DNA from: Planomicrobium okeanokoites
Lineage (GTDB): Bacteria > Bacillota > Bacilli > Bacillales_A > Planococcaceae
Direction: 5' to 3'
Assembly: GCF_003428875.1 (NCBI RefSeq)
Contig: NZ_QQRS01000002.1
Span: 1 to 64,000, forward strand
Length of the DNA stretch: 64,000 nt
Translations under genes and position numbers: made by a program
The notes under the pieces: model-generated
Databases searched by the model: none
What the model was told of the DNA's origin: nothing
The model's input: the letters and a program-made list of their open reading frames with translations, nothing else
In this document: in pieces, positions 7,391-15,225 of the stretch
Layout of the letters: every line of letters begins with the position of its first letter
Position numbering within the stretch: the stretch's first letter is position 1

Positions 7391-8512
7391 TTAGAAGCGG
7401 TCACGGTTATCGCGGTCTCGTCTTCTTTCTTCATCGGTCAGGTTAACGTCTTCATCAATGTCTGCCTCTTCACGGCGTACCGTGTCTCGAACAGTTTCAG
7501 TGTCTTCGACTTTACGCTTGCCGACAACAATCTCTTCGCTGACTACATCGTTTTTCGACACATTGACGCGTTCTTCCGATACTGGAATATTAATGTTTTC
7601 ATTGTCATTAAAGCCTTTGTCATGCGCGTCTGTTGAATTTTCATCAACCGGACGGCGCTCCACATAGACTTCTTCGCGCTCAACCGGCACATCCACTGAA
7701 CGCTCTTCTTCAACAACATGTTTACCGACATTCACTTCGCCGGTTTTCACCTGTTCTTTATCAACGTGCAGGCGTTCTTCATGAAGACGAAGCTTTTCTT
7801 CATCCGTATGGTCACGGCCTAAAGTTGAATCATTATCCAGGCGGTCGCGGTCATAATCACGGTCACGGTCAGTATCTGAATAATTCGTGCCTGTTGTAGG
7901 AGAACCGAGGCCAAAACCTGTACCACTGTCGTGCCCTACCCCAGCAGTTTCGTCGTCTCTGACCGTACGGTCCATCGACTCGCCTTCGCCAAGAGCATTT
8001 TCTCTTTTACTATTATAATAAACATCATTTTCATCATTTGTGTCCACTGTCAATCCGTCACGGGCTACTGTGCCTGATTCAACATATCCTGGTGATCTTG
8101 AATCTGTTATATCTGATTCCGTACCAGTTCCTGTTCTGCCGTATGCTTGATTATCGTAAGGCGCTTTGCCTTCATAGTTGGCACCGAATTCACGGTCTAC
8201 GAACAAGAGGATTTTACCGTTTTGCACTTCGTTGTAATAACGGTCTGACTCGTCTTTGTCCAGCCCCATTCCTGAAAATGCTTCGCGGGTGGAATCATCT
8301 CCAGACAGGAATCCCATGAATTTATCCATCCAGTTTCCTTCAGACGATTTGTAGTCGACGTCGGTGCGGCCTCGGACCATCGAAATCTGGTCTTTGTCAC
8401 GCGCCATTACATACATATCTTCTTCTCTCGATCCTGTTGCTTTCAGCTCTTCAATTTTCTGAAGAACTTCTGATTCTGTGTCGAAAGTACCCATAAATTT
8501 ATTGTTGGTCAT
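7391..8512 (-). CDS. General stress protein, YflT + DUF2382 (YsnF-like)
   Basis: A 373-residue two-domain stress protein. Residues 1-115 are a YflT domain (EVLQKIEELKATGSREEDMYVMAR, RGRTDVDY, YNEVQNGKILLFVD). A charged, disordered linker follows (about 120-240). Residues 245-355 form a DUF2382 domain as in B. subtilis YsnF, with its repeated pattern LRLHEERLHVDKEQVKTGEV, VPVEREEVYVERRPV and VSEERVNVSKNDVVSEEIVV. Both domains are linked to sigma-B stress and the molecular function is unknown. The ATG follows TTGGAGGAAT. The promoter 56 bp upstream is a good sigma-B match. Its YflT half is paralogous to the broken gene at 5946-6469. Confidence 0.88.
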   Translation of the reverse strand: MTNNKFMGTFDTESEVLQKIEELKATGSREEDMYVMARDKDQISMVRGRTDVDYKSSEGNWMDKFMGFLSGDDSTREAFSGMGLDKDESDRYYNEVQNGKILLFVDREFGANYEGKAPYDNQAYGRTGTGTESDITDSRSPGYVESGTVARDGLTVDTNDENDVYYNSKRENALGEGESMDRTVRDDETAGVGHDSGTGFGLGSPTTGTNYSDTDRDRDYDRDRLDNDSTLGRDHTDEEKLRLHEERLHVDKEQVKTGEVNVGKHVVEEERSVDVPVEREEVYVERRPVDENSTDAHDKGFNDNENINIPVSEERVNVSKNDVVSEEIVVGKRKVEDTETVRDTVRREEADIDEDVNLTDEERRRDRDNRDRF

Positions 8513-8567
8513 TTTCTATTCCTCCAATTTTTATGTTTCTGCAGATAAGATGTATCTACTTGTAAAT

Positions 8568-8592
8568 TTACCCGCCATTCTCATCCTGAAAC
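8568..8592 (-). promoter_or_regulatory. Sigma-B promoter of the YflT-DUF2382 gene
   Basis: Minus strand GTTTCA, 13 bp, GGGTAA; one mismatch from the -35 consensus and a consensus-type -10. Confidence 0.75.
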
Positions 8593-8686
8593 CTCTCCAG
8601 ACTTCAATAATACTTTTGACTTATTTGTAATAATTGAAAATTAACCTGAAAATCGCTAATCCCATTCTCTTTTTGTGCAAATAAAA

Positions 8687-8718
8687 AATCCACGAGTCTG
8701 CTATAGACCCGTGGATTT
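8687..8718 (-). terminator. Terminator of glsA
   Basis: Stem AAATCCACG/CGTGGATTT extended by GTCT/AGAC around the loop; on the minus strand a T-rich tail follows. Confidence 0.85.
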
Positions 8719-8721
8719 CAT

Positions 8722-9687
8722 TTAAAATATACTCAAATCCCATTCTTTCGAGATTTGGCGAAGCATCATTGTGCCTGCAGCACTGTTTCCTTGAACATCG
8801 ATTGCTGGTCCGTATACGCCGATTCCGGCGCCAGCACGGAATTCATAGGTCTGGGAATGCAATTTAGGTGGGACAGCAGCCATTATGCCGCCGGACACTC
8901 CACTTTTAGCGGGTATGCCGACATGCGCGGCAAAATTGCCTGAAGAATTGTACATCCCGCAAGTCACCATAAGAACTTTGGCCACTTGCGCAATCTCATC
9001 GGAGAAATGCTTAACTTTGGTGATTGGATTGTAGCCGTCATAAGCAATGATCAGTCCTATCAAGGCGAGGTCTTTCGTGGAGACTTTGATGGAGCATTGG
9101 CGAATATAAATATCCAGCGCTTCTTCCACTTCGATTTCCAGGAACTTCGCTTCTTTCAGATAATAAGCCAACGCGCGATTGCGGTGTGAGGCTTTCCATT
9201 CAGAATCGTAAACTTCCCGATCCATATCAAGTGGATGGCCGACCAGCTCTTCAAGAAAATGCAGCAGATATTCATATTTCTTCTGACTGTTCTGGCCTGG
9301 CAACAAAGCGGAGATGGTGATGGCTCCTGCATTGATGAAGGGGTTGAAAGGTTTATTTGGACGATGAATTTCAAAAGGGATGATTGAGTTGAATGCTTCT
9401 CCTGTCGGTTCAACATCGACCCGTTCCAACACGAAGTCCAGCCCGTAATGGCAGCTTAAGGCGATAAACGTCAAAGCCTTTGAAATACTTTGCAGAGTAA
9501 ACTCTATGTCAGTGTCTCCTGCGCAATAATAGTTTCCTTCTTCATCGAGCATGCAAATACCCAGTTTGCTCGGATCGGCTTTGCCAAGTTCCGGAATATA
9601 CTGGGCAGTCGTACCAAGTATCACGTGCCCTCTGTTTTCTTCAACCCACTTTTGGAGCTGCTGCTGTATTCTTGGATTAGTTTGCAC
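8722..9687 (-). CDS. glsA: Glutaminase A
   Basis: A cytoplasmic serine-dependent glutaminase (beta-lactamase-like fold) converting glutamine to glutamate and ammonia. All 321 residues expected for the family are present. The nucleophile motif is QSISK (Ser67, Lys70). Other conserved stretches are EPTGEAFNSI, NPFINAGAI, SGNFAAHVGIPAKSGVSGGI and GVYGPAIDVQGNSAAG. The start is GTG, 5 nt after GGAGGG. It is a single-gene unit; a nested repeat element occupies the 5'-upstream gap and may be close to its promoter. Confidence 0.95.
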   Translation of the reverse strand: MQTNPRIQQQLQKWVEENRGHVILGTTAQYIPELGKADPSKLGICMLDEEGNYYCAGDTDIEFTLQSISKALTFIALSCHYGLDFVLERVDVEPTGEAFNSIIPFEIHRPNKPFNPFINAGAITISALLPGQNSQKKYEYLLHFLEELVGHPLDMDREVYDSEWKASHRNRALAYYLKEAKFLEIEVEEALDIYIRQCSIKVSTKDLALIGLIIAYDGYNPITKVKHFSDEIAQVAKVLMVTCGMYNSSGNFAAHVGIPAKSGVSGGIMAAVPPKLHSQTYEFRAGAGIGVYGPAIDVQGNSAAGTMMLRQISKEWDLSIF

Positions 9688-9749
9688 ACGATCCCTCCTC
9701 TATTTTCTATTGTGGTTTCATTGTGCCTGAAAATGGGCTGGAATGCTAA

Positions 9750-9990
9750 AGAAAAGCGTAAGCGCCCGGTAAGCTCTGAAAGGCATAAGACAGACCAATG
9801 AAGTGGCCTTGGCCGCGCAGTCTCGAAAAGCGGAAGTGCCTGTTCAGCTCTGACAGGTGTAAGGCGAACCAGCGAAGTGGCGCTCTTTGCCACGCAGCTG
9901 GTTTGACTTATATCCCGAAGAGCTAGGCACTGGAGACTAGACATTGGACTGGCTTATGACCCGAAGAGCTGGGCCGCTGAAGTCTGGACA
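9750..9990. repeat. 122-bp palindromic element, outer copy split by insertion
   Basis: The left 75 bp (9750-9824) and the right 47 bp (9944-9990) together make one 122-bp element of the family seen at 11777, 33203, 54631 and 54755. They are separated by a second, diverged copy. Arms AAGCTCTGAAAGGCATAAG and CTTATGACCCGAAGAGCT give a long imperfect hairpin. Confidence 0.8.
9825..9943. repeat. Inner copy nested in the outer element
   Basis: It begins GAAAAGCGGAAGTGCC and ends GAGACTAGACA, with the same internal landmarks (CAGCTCTGACAGGTGTAAG, GTGGCGCTCTTTGCCACGCAG, CTTATATCCCGAAGAGCT) but more substitutions than the others. It interrupts the outer copy near its centre. No clear target-site duplication was found. 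Confidence 0.75.
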
Positions 9991-9995
9991 ATAAA

Positions 9996-10020
9996 ATCCC
10001 CCTGCACCCTGCAGGGGGAT
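9996..10020 (-). terminator. Terminator of mhqD
   Basis: Perfect 11-bp stem ATCCCCCTGCA/TGCAGGGGGAT with a CCC loop, 8 bp after the mhqD stop; TTTTATT follows on the minus strand. Confidence 0.9.
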
Positions 10021-10027
10021 AGTTTCC

Positions 10028-10630
10028 CTAAATTTTGCTGTACCAAACTTTGGCTGCTTCGACTTCAGGCATCGTCAGCTGATGGCCCTGGTTTTCCCAG
10101 TGAAGCTCTACATCTGCGCCTGCATCCTGCAACAGTTTCTCAAGATCTTCCGATTCATGCGCCGGGCAGATCGGATCGTTTGTTCCAGCCGCGATAAATA
10201 CTGGAGTTCCATTTAATGCAGGCAATTCCGTATCTCTATTAGGTACCATCGGATGATGGAGAATGGCTGCTCTTAATGCATCATCATAAGTGAACAGTAG
10301 ATTCGCAGCGATGTTCGCTCCGTTCGAGTAGCCCACTGCAGTAACGTTCGTGCGGTCAAAACCGTATTGTTCAGCTGAATCCGCGATAAATTGATACAGT
10401 TCTTCTGTGCGGAGCTTCAGATCCTCCATGTCGAATACGCCTTCAGACAGGCGTTTGAAAAATCTTGGCATGCCGTTTTCCGAGACATTTCCCCGGACAC
10501 TTAAGACAGATGCTTCCGGGTCAATATGTGCAGCAAGCGGCAGCAGGTCGTTTTCCGTGCCTCCTGTTCCGTGCAGCAATAGTAATACCGGTCTCTTTGG
10601 ATCTTTCCCAGCTTTAAAAATGTGTTTCAT
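10028..10630 (-). CDS. mhqD: MhqD-type carboxylesterase
   Basis: A 200-residue alpha/beta hydrolase of the phospholipase/carboxylesterase family. The oxyanion region is LLLHGTGGTEND, the nucleophile motif GYSNGAN (Ser102), the acid Asp152 in GTNDPICP and the histidine His183 in NQGHQL. Sequence and length closely resemble B. subtilis MhqD, an esterase of the MhqR regulon induced by methylhydroquinone and catechol. That identification is supported by an MhqR-type operator 63 bp upstream of the start codon. The natural substrate is unknown. The ATG follows GGAGGTTATTTT. It is monocistronic, bounded by two strong terminators. Confidence 0.88.
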   Translation of the reverse strand: MKHIFKAGKDPKRPVLLLLHGTGGTENDLLPLAAHIDPEASVLSVRGNVSENGMPRFFKRLSEGVFDMEDLKLRTEELYQFIADSAEQYGFDRTNVTAVGYSNGANIAANLLFTYDDALRAAILHHPMVPNRDTELPALNGTPVFIAAGTNDPICPAHESEDLEKLLQDAGADVELHWENQGHQLTMPEVEAAKVWYSKI

Positions 10631-10692
10631 AAAATAACCTCCCGTACGATTTCGTCTTTTAATAAGTTCCCACCTTAAGGGTAAATGAAACT

Positions 10693-10710
10693 TATCTCGA
10701 ATTCAAGATA
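10693..10710 (-). promoter_or_regulatory. MhqR-type operator upstream of mhqD
   Basis: TATCTCGAATTCAAGATA is a near-perfect palindrome (one mismatch) and matches the MhqR consensus described in B. subtilis (tATCTcgaAtTCgAGATa). It lies 63-80 bp upstream of the mhqD ATG, as expected for repression. Confidence 0.82.
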
Positions 10711-10725
10711 TTAAACTTAAATAAA

Positions 10726-10750
10726 ACCGCTTGCTGTTTCAGCAAGCGGT
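10726..10750 (-). terminator. Terminator of hslO
   Basis: Perfect 11-bp stem ACCGCTTGCTG/CAGCAAGCGGT with a TTT loop, followed on the minus strand by TTTATTT. Confidence 0.9.
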
Positions 10751-10758
10751 CCTAATCA

Positions 10759-11637
10759 TTATTTAGCTTGTTCCAAAAGGTTCTCCAGATTTTCTTTGGA
10801 GAAATGATATTTTTCATTGCAGAAATGGCATTCAGCTTCTGCCTCGCCGTCTGTCTCGATCATATCGGTAATTTCTTCAGAACCAAGGCTAGTGATGGCA
10901 TTCGTTATGCGTTCACGTGAACACTGACACGTAAAGGTGACCGGCATTTCATCCAGAATTTTTACGTTCTCCTTGCCAAGAACTTCATGAAGGATGTCTT
11001 CCGGGGTCATGCCTTCACTAATCATTTTAGAAATCGTCGGAATCGCAGAAAGCCGTTCTTCTATCTTCACGATAATTTCTTCCGGAGTTCCCGGCATCAA
11101 TTGGATAATGAACCCCCCTGAAGCCAGGATGGTATTGTCCGGATTGACGATAACCCCGACACCAACCGATGAAGGTATCTGTTCGGATGTGACAATGTAA
11201 TGCGTAAAGTCTTCACCGATTTCACCTGATACGATTGGCACCTGTCCGTTAAAAGGCTGTAGCAGGCCAATATCTTTGGAAACGGTTAAAGTTCCATCTG
11301 TGCCAACTGCCCGTCTTACATCGAGTTTACCGATTTCATTTAAATCGAAATGCGTTTGAGGCTTCGATACGTAGCCTCTTACTTCTCCTTTGGCGTTGGC
11401 ATCCACCAGAATATTTCCGATCGGACCGCCGCCGTTGATGCTGATCGTCAATTTTTCTTCGCCTTTCATCATGGCGCCCATCATGACACTCGCTGTCATC
11501 GAACGGCCAAGTGCGGCTGAAGCGGTTGGCCAAGTATAATGGCGACGCTGCGCCTCGCCTACCGTATCTGTTGTTTTTGCTGCATATGCGCGAACCTGGC
11601 CATCAAAGGCCAGAGCTTTAATAAGATAATCTCCCAT
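10759..11637 (-). CDS. hslO: Redox-regulated chaperone Hsp33
   Basis: Hsp33 is a cytoplasmic holdase chaperone switched on by oxidation and unfolding. The 292-residue protein has the N-terminal substrate domain ([37 protein letters not shown]) and the C-terminal zinc switch with CQC (in TFTCQCS) and CHFC, the CxC/CxxC cysteines that bind zinc when reduced. It is complete. The ATG follows AGAGGGAG. A 20-bp palindrome about 55 bp upstream may be an operator. It belongs functionally with the oxidative and electrophile stress genes around it. Confidence 0.95.
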   Translation of the reverse strand: MGDYLIKALAFDGQVRAYAAKTTDTVGEAQRRHYTWPTASAALGRSMTASVMMGAMMKGEEKLTISINGGGPIGNILVDANAKGEVRGYVSKPQTHFDLNEIGKLDVRRAVGTDGTLTVSKDIGLLQPFNGQVPIVSGEIGEDFTHYIVTSEQIPSSVGVGVIVNPDNTILASGGFIIQLMPGTPEEIIVKIEERLSAIPTISKMISEGMTPEDILHEVLGKENVKILDEMPVTFTCQCSRERITNAITSLGSEEITDMIETDGEAEAECHFCNEKYHFSKENLENLLEQAK

Positions 11638-11689
11638 TTTTTCTCCCTCTCATCTAAAGTATCCTGCTGACTAACTGCACAGGACACTA

Positions 11690-11709
11690 TATTGATTCAT
11701 GAACCAATA
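11690..11709. promoter_or_regulatory. 20-bp palindrome upstream of hslO
   Basis: TATTGATTCATGAACCAATA has two-fold symmetry broken at one base pair. It lies 53-72 bp upstream of the hslO start on the minus strand. The regulator is unknown. Confidence 0.5.
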
Positions 11710-11776
11710 CATCCATAAAGTTTTGCTTCATATAGATTAAAACCTCTGCAAATAAAAGTAAATAAATCTGCTTAGA

Positions 11777-11898
11777 AGAAAAGCGACGGCACCCGTTAAG
11801 CTCTGAAAGGCATAAGACTGACCAGCAGAGTGGCGCTCTTTGCCACGGCAGCTGGGCTGGCTTATGACCCGAAGAGCTGGGTCGCCGGAGTCTGGACA
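11777..11898. repeat. 122-bp palindromic element
   Basis: Complete copy beginning AGAAAAGCGACGG and ending GTCTGGACA, followed directly by another AGAAAAGCG stub. It lies between the chromate-transporter terminator and hslO. Confidence 0.8.
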
Positions 11899-11920
11899 AT
11901 AGAAAAGCGCATGCAAAAAA

Positions 11921-11941
11921 CCATCCGCGGATCGCGGATGG
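11921..11941 (-). terminator. Terminator of the chromate/gamma-GT operon
   Basis: Perfect 9-bp stem CCATCCGCG/CGCGGATGG with a GAT loop; six T follow on the minus strand, 8 bp past the stop codon. Confidence 0.9.
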
Positions 11942-11948
11942 CCATAGT

Positions 11949-12482
11949 TTAAAAGAAACCTGTCAGGGCGCCGTATGCCAGCGCCATCAGAATTACATAA
12001 GCCGGATGCATTTTCCGCACCTCCAGCAGCCAATAGCTGATGATCACCAGCACAATTGTTTGGATGCTCCCGGAGGTATCATAGGAAGTCATGAAGAATT
12101 GAAGTGCCATTGCGCCAAGCAGCACTGCTATAACAGGCCTTATCATCTTGGTGATGTTCTTAACTTTTGGTGAATCCTTGTATTTCAAAAGGGTCACCAT
12201 CAAAGCAATCATCAAAATCAATGAAGGCGCGACGGAAGCGAAAAGCGCGACTGCCGACCCAAGAATGCCGCCTTCCGTGTATCCGATGTAACCGGCCATT
12301 TTCGTAGCCACCGGTCCCGGAAGCGCATTGCCCAGTGCCAATACTTCACCAAATTCCTGGGTAGTCATCCAGCCATAGCGGTCCACCACTTCTTTCTCCA
12401 CCAATGGAATCGAAGCAGGGCCGCCCCCGTATCCTAAAATCCCAGGAATAAAGAAGGCCAGAAAGATTTGCCAATAAATCAT
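11949..12482 (-). CDS. Chromate transporter, C-terminal-type subunit
   Basis: A 177-residue short-chain CHR-family membrane protein with about six helices. The family signature GYGGGPASIPLVEKEVV near the N-terminus and ALGNALPGPVATKMAGYIGY are present. Short CHR proteins work as pairs to export or take up chromate and related oxyanions. It overlaps its partner by 4 nt (ATGA) and resembles B. subtilis YwrA/YwrB. Both are probably translated in a coupled fashion. The true substrate in this organism is not shown. Confidence 0.88.
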   Translation of the reverse strand: MIYWQIFLAFFIPGILGYGGGPASIPLVEKEVVDRYGWMTTQEFGEVLALGNALPGPVATKMAGYIGYTEGGILGSAVALFASVAPSLILMIALMVTLLKYKDSPKVKNITKMIRPVIAVLLGAMALQFFMTSYDTSGSIQTIVLVIISYWLLEVRKMHPAYVILMALAYGALTGFF

Positions 12483-13030
12483 TTCGGCTCACCTGCCTTA
12501 TTCAATGGAAGAAAAACGAGTACAAGGATTATGATAATCAGAATGGCCGGATGGATTCCGAGCACTTCCATCAGAATAATCGAAGCGGCCGTATAGATAA
12601 CGGCTCGCAGCCAGCCGAGGGAATCTTTTGATTTCTTCAGAAAATCCAGTGTCAGTATAGCAAGCATTACACCCACCACCGGCACAACAGCTTCTGACAT
12701 ACCATCAACCCATGCTACGTCTTTGTATTGCTGTAATACGCCCAAAAGGACAATCATGAGGATCACTGTCGGCACAACAGAAGCAAACAAAGATACCAGA
12801 CAGCCCCAAATTCCGTTTACACGGTAGCCGATGTATCCCGCCATTTTTGTAGCCAGCGGTCCAGGCATCGTATTTGCCAAAGCGAGCGTATCTCCGAATT
12901 CGTCACTCGTCATCCATTTATATTTTTTTACAGCTTCCTGTTCGAATAGTGGAATCGCCGAAGGGCCCCCGCCGAAACCCAACATACCTACACGAAAAAA
13001 AGCAGCGAACAGATCGGCATTCTTACTCAC
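12479..13030 (-). CDS. Chromate transporter, N-terminal-type subunit
   Basis: The partner short CHR protein, 183 residues, with signature LGFGGGPSAIPLFEQEAV and ALANTMPGPLATKMAGYIGYRVNG. I start at GTG 13030 (SKNADLFAAFF), because GGAGG is 9 nt upstream of it and only 3 nt from the TTG at 13036. It lies 30 bp downstream of the gamma-glutamyltransferase gene, so the three genes form an operon. The same three functions (ywrA, ywrB, ywrD) are neighbours in B. subtilis. Confidence 0.88.
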   Translation of the reverse strand: MSKNADLFAAFFRVGMLGFGGGPSAIPLFEQEAVKKYKWMTSDEFGDTLALANTMPGPLATKMAGYIGYRVNGIWGCLVSLFASVVPTVILMIVLLGVLQQYKDVAWVDGMSEAVVPVVGVMLAILTLDFLKKSKDSLGWLRAVIYTAASIILMEVLGIHPAILIIIILVLVFLPLNKAGEPK

Positions 13031-13060
13031 AAACAAGACCCTCCTTTCTTTATATTACTT

Positions 13061-14665
13061 CTACCAAACTGCAATGGCACCGTCTGTCCGTGATTCCGTT
13101 CCTCCAGCTAAAACACCGGTTTCCGGATTGCGCCAGATAATCTGGCCGCGTCCGAAACTGCCGCCATCTGTCGCCACTTGAATCGTATGCCCTTTTCTGG
13201 CTAGAGCCTGAGCCAAATAATTCGGAAATTCCGGTTCAACCAAAACAATTTTGCCTTCCATCCATTGCCAGCGCGGCGCATCGAGTGCAGCCTGCGGATT
13301 CAACAAGTAATCGATGGTGTTCGTCACGACCTGGAAATGGCCCTGCGGCTGCATATATCCGCCCATGACACCGAAAGGTCCGACAGCTTTGCCGTCTTTT
13401 GTCAGGAAACCGGGAATAATTGTGTGGAACGTCTTTTTGCCGCCCTTCAAAACATTCGGATGGCTTTCATCCAATGAAAAATCCGCGCCACGATTTTGCA
13501 TGCCGATGCCTGTCCCCGGGATCACGATGCCGGAACCGAAGCCCATATAATTACTTTGGATATACGAAATCATATTGCCTTCTTCATCCGCCGCAGCCAG
13601 ATATACCGTGCCGCCTTTTGGCAATTCGTATGGTTCAGGATCTGATGCCGTTTCACCAATTGATGCACTTCGTGTTTCCGCATATTCTTCGGATAAAAGA
13701 TGTTCTGCGCTGACCGGCATAGCTTCAGGTTCAGTGATGAATGCTTTGCCGTCGGTAAACGCCAGTTTCATCGATTCGATTTGTTCATGCATCGTCTGGG
13801 CTGATTGCCATTTTGGCTCTTTCATTTTTTTAAAAATGTTCAAAGCCATCAATGCCACCATGCCTTGTCCATTCGGAGGAATCTCCCACACATCGTAGCC
13901 TTTGTAATGTGCGGAAATCGGTTCAACCCATTCAGGCTGATAGGCTGCGAGATCCTCTTTCGTCAAAAAGCCGCCATGCTGTTTCATATATGTATCGATT
14001 TTTTCAGCAATCGCTCCTTCATAAAAAGAACGTGCATCAGTTTCGCCTATATCTTTTAACGTAGACGCATGGCCCGGCGACGACCACATCTCACCGACAG
14101 CAGGAATCTTACCGCCAGGCGCAAACGTATCGAACCATGCCTGATATTCTTCCGAAGTGAAGTTTTTCTTGAAACTCGTATAAGCAGCTTTCCAATACTT
14201 CCCGAGAATCGGTGTCAGCGGATAACCATCTTCTGCGTAACGGATGGCCGGTTTCAATGTTTCCGCAAGCGGCAGTTTGCCGAATTTCCGTGCTAATTCC
14301 GCCCAAGCGGCAGGGACTCCCGGAACCGTAATCGGCACCACTCCATGCACAGGCATCTTTTTATGGCCCATCGCTTTTACTGCTTCTGCAGAAATGCTTT
14401 TAGGCGCAGGTCCTGAACTGTTCAGGCCGTGAAGCTTATCCTTCACCCATACCAGCGCAAACGCGTCCCCCCCGATGCCATTTGAAGTCGGCTCCACAAC
14501 TGTCAATGCCGCTGCCGCCGCAATAGCTGCGTCAATCGCATTGCCGCCTTTTTGCATGATTTCCAATCCCGCTTGGGCTGCAAGTGGCTGCGAAGTTGCC
14601 ACCATCCCTTTTTTCGAAAATACAGTATGTCTTTTGGATGCAAACGGATGATTCAAATAATCCAC
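13061..14665 (-). CDS. YwrD-like gamma-glutamyltransferase
   Basis: A 534-residue Ntn-hydrolase of the gamma-glutamyltransferase family, expected to self-cleave before the nucleophile threonine. The candidate is Thr353 in PKGGTVYLAA. Other conserved segments are VVEPTSNGIGGDAFALV, PPNGQGMVALMALN and the small-subunit oxyanion region GVMGGYMQPQGH. There is no signal peptide, so unlike secreted GGT it should stay in the cytoplasm; B. subtilis YwrD is likewise leaderless. The start is GTG after GGAGGAATAATT. It is the first gene of the operon with the chromate transporter pair. The function may be glutathione-analogue or gamma-glutamyl peptide turnover. Confidence 0.88.
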   Translation of the reverse strand: MDYLNHPFASKRHTVFSKKGMVATSQPLAAQAGLEIMQKGGNAIDAAIAAAAALTVVEPTSNGIGGDAFALVWVKDKLHGLNSSGPAPKSISAEAVKAMGHKKMPVHGVVPITVPGVPAAWAELARKFGKLPLAETLKPAIRYAEDGYPLTPILGKYWKAAYTSFKKNFTSEEYQAWFDTFAPGGKIPAVGEMWSSPGHASTLKDIGETDARSFYEGAIAEKIDTYMKQHGGFLTKEDLAAYQPEWVEPISAHYKGYDVWEIPPNGQGMVALMALNIFKKMKEPKWQSAQTMHEQIESMKLAFTDGKAFITEPEAMPVSAEHLLSEEYAETRSASIGETASDPEPYELPKGGTVYLAAADEEGNMISYIQSNYMGFGSGIVIPGTGIGMQNRGADFSLDESHPNVLKGGKKTFHTIIPGFLTKDGKAVGPFGVMGGYMQPQGHFQVVTNTIDYLLNPQAALDAPRWQWMEGKIVLVEPEFPNYLAQALARKGHTIQVATDGGSFGRGQIIWRNPETGVLAGGTESRTDGAIAVW

Positions 14666-14681
14666 AATTATTCCTCCAGTT

Positions 14682-15137
14682 CTACGTTTGAATTTCTTTT
14701 TTTAGAGTTGTACAGAAAACGCCAGGCGCAACCTCAAAATCCTCTTTTTCAACAAAGCCGAAACTGGTATAAAGATTTTTGGCCGGCTTATTCATTTTCC
14801 CGGTGCTGATGATGAATTCCATTCCTTCAAACTCTTCCATTAAATACGCTAAAAGCTTTCTTCCAATCCCTTTTCGAAAATGCTCAGGGTTGACTACCAA
14901 CCGGTATATATCTATTATATTGTTTTCTTTTTTATAAGAAATGAAGCCTAGTAGAACTTCCTGTTCCATATACCCCAAAAAGGTTTCGCCGCTATTTTGA
15001 ATTTCAATTGTAGATTCCTTCAATTGCGGGATGCCTTCAAAACCCATCAATTCCGCTTCCACCAGGTAAGCGGGACGCTGGATCCTCTGTATTGCCTTGG
15101 CTGTGTATTCATTGCGGTGATTTACTTTACGAATCAT
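14682..15137 (-). CDS. GNAT family N-acetyltransferase
   Basis: A 151-residue acetyltransferase. The acetyl-CoA loop is RLVVNPEHFRKGIGRKLL (motif A, RxxGxG variant RKGIGR) at about residues 78-95, and the C-terminal NLYTSFGFVEKEDF is the usual GNAT end. The substrate is unknown. The start ATG follows AGGTGACATTAA. It lies 16 bp upstream of the gamma-glutamyltransferase start on the same strand, so it may lead that operon. Confidence 0.85.
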   Translation of the reverse strand: MIRKVNHRNEYTAKAIQRIQRPAYLVEAELMGFEGIPQLKESTIEIQNSGETFLGYMEQEVLLGFISYKKENNIIDIYRLVVNPEHFRKGIGRKLLAYLMEEFEGMEFIISTGKMNKPAKNLYTSFGFVEKEDFEVAPGVFCTTLKKEIQT

Positions 15138-15171
15138 TTAATGTCACCTCTTTAATAGTAGCATAATTCAA

Positions 15172-15211
15172 AAAAATTGAGAGATGGCACATTTCTATGC
15201 CTCTCTCTCTT
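15172..15211 (-). terminator. Terminator of the SRAP gene
   Basis: Imperfect stem GAGAG..GGCA / TGCC..CTCTC followed on the minus strand by AATTTTTTTG. Confidence 0.7.
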
Positions 15212-15225
15212 TCAGTTCAAAGGAT

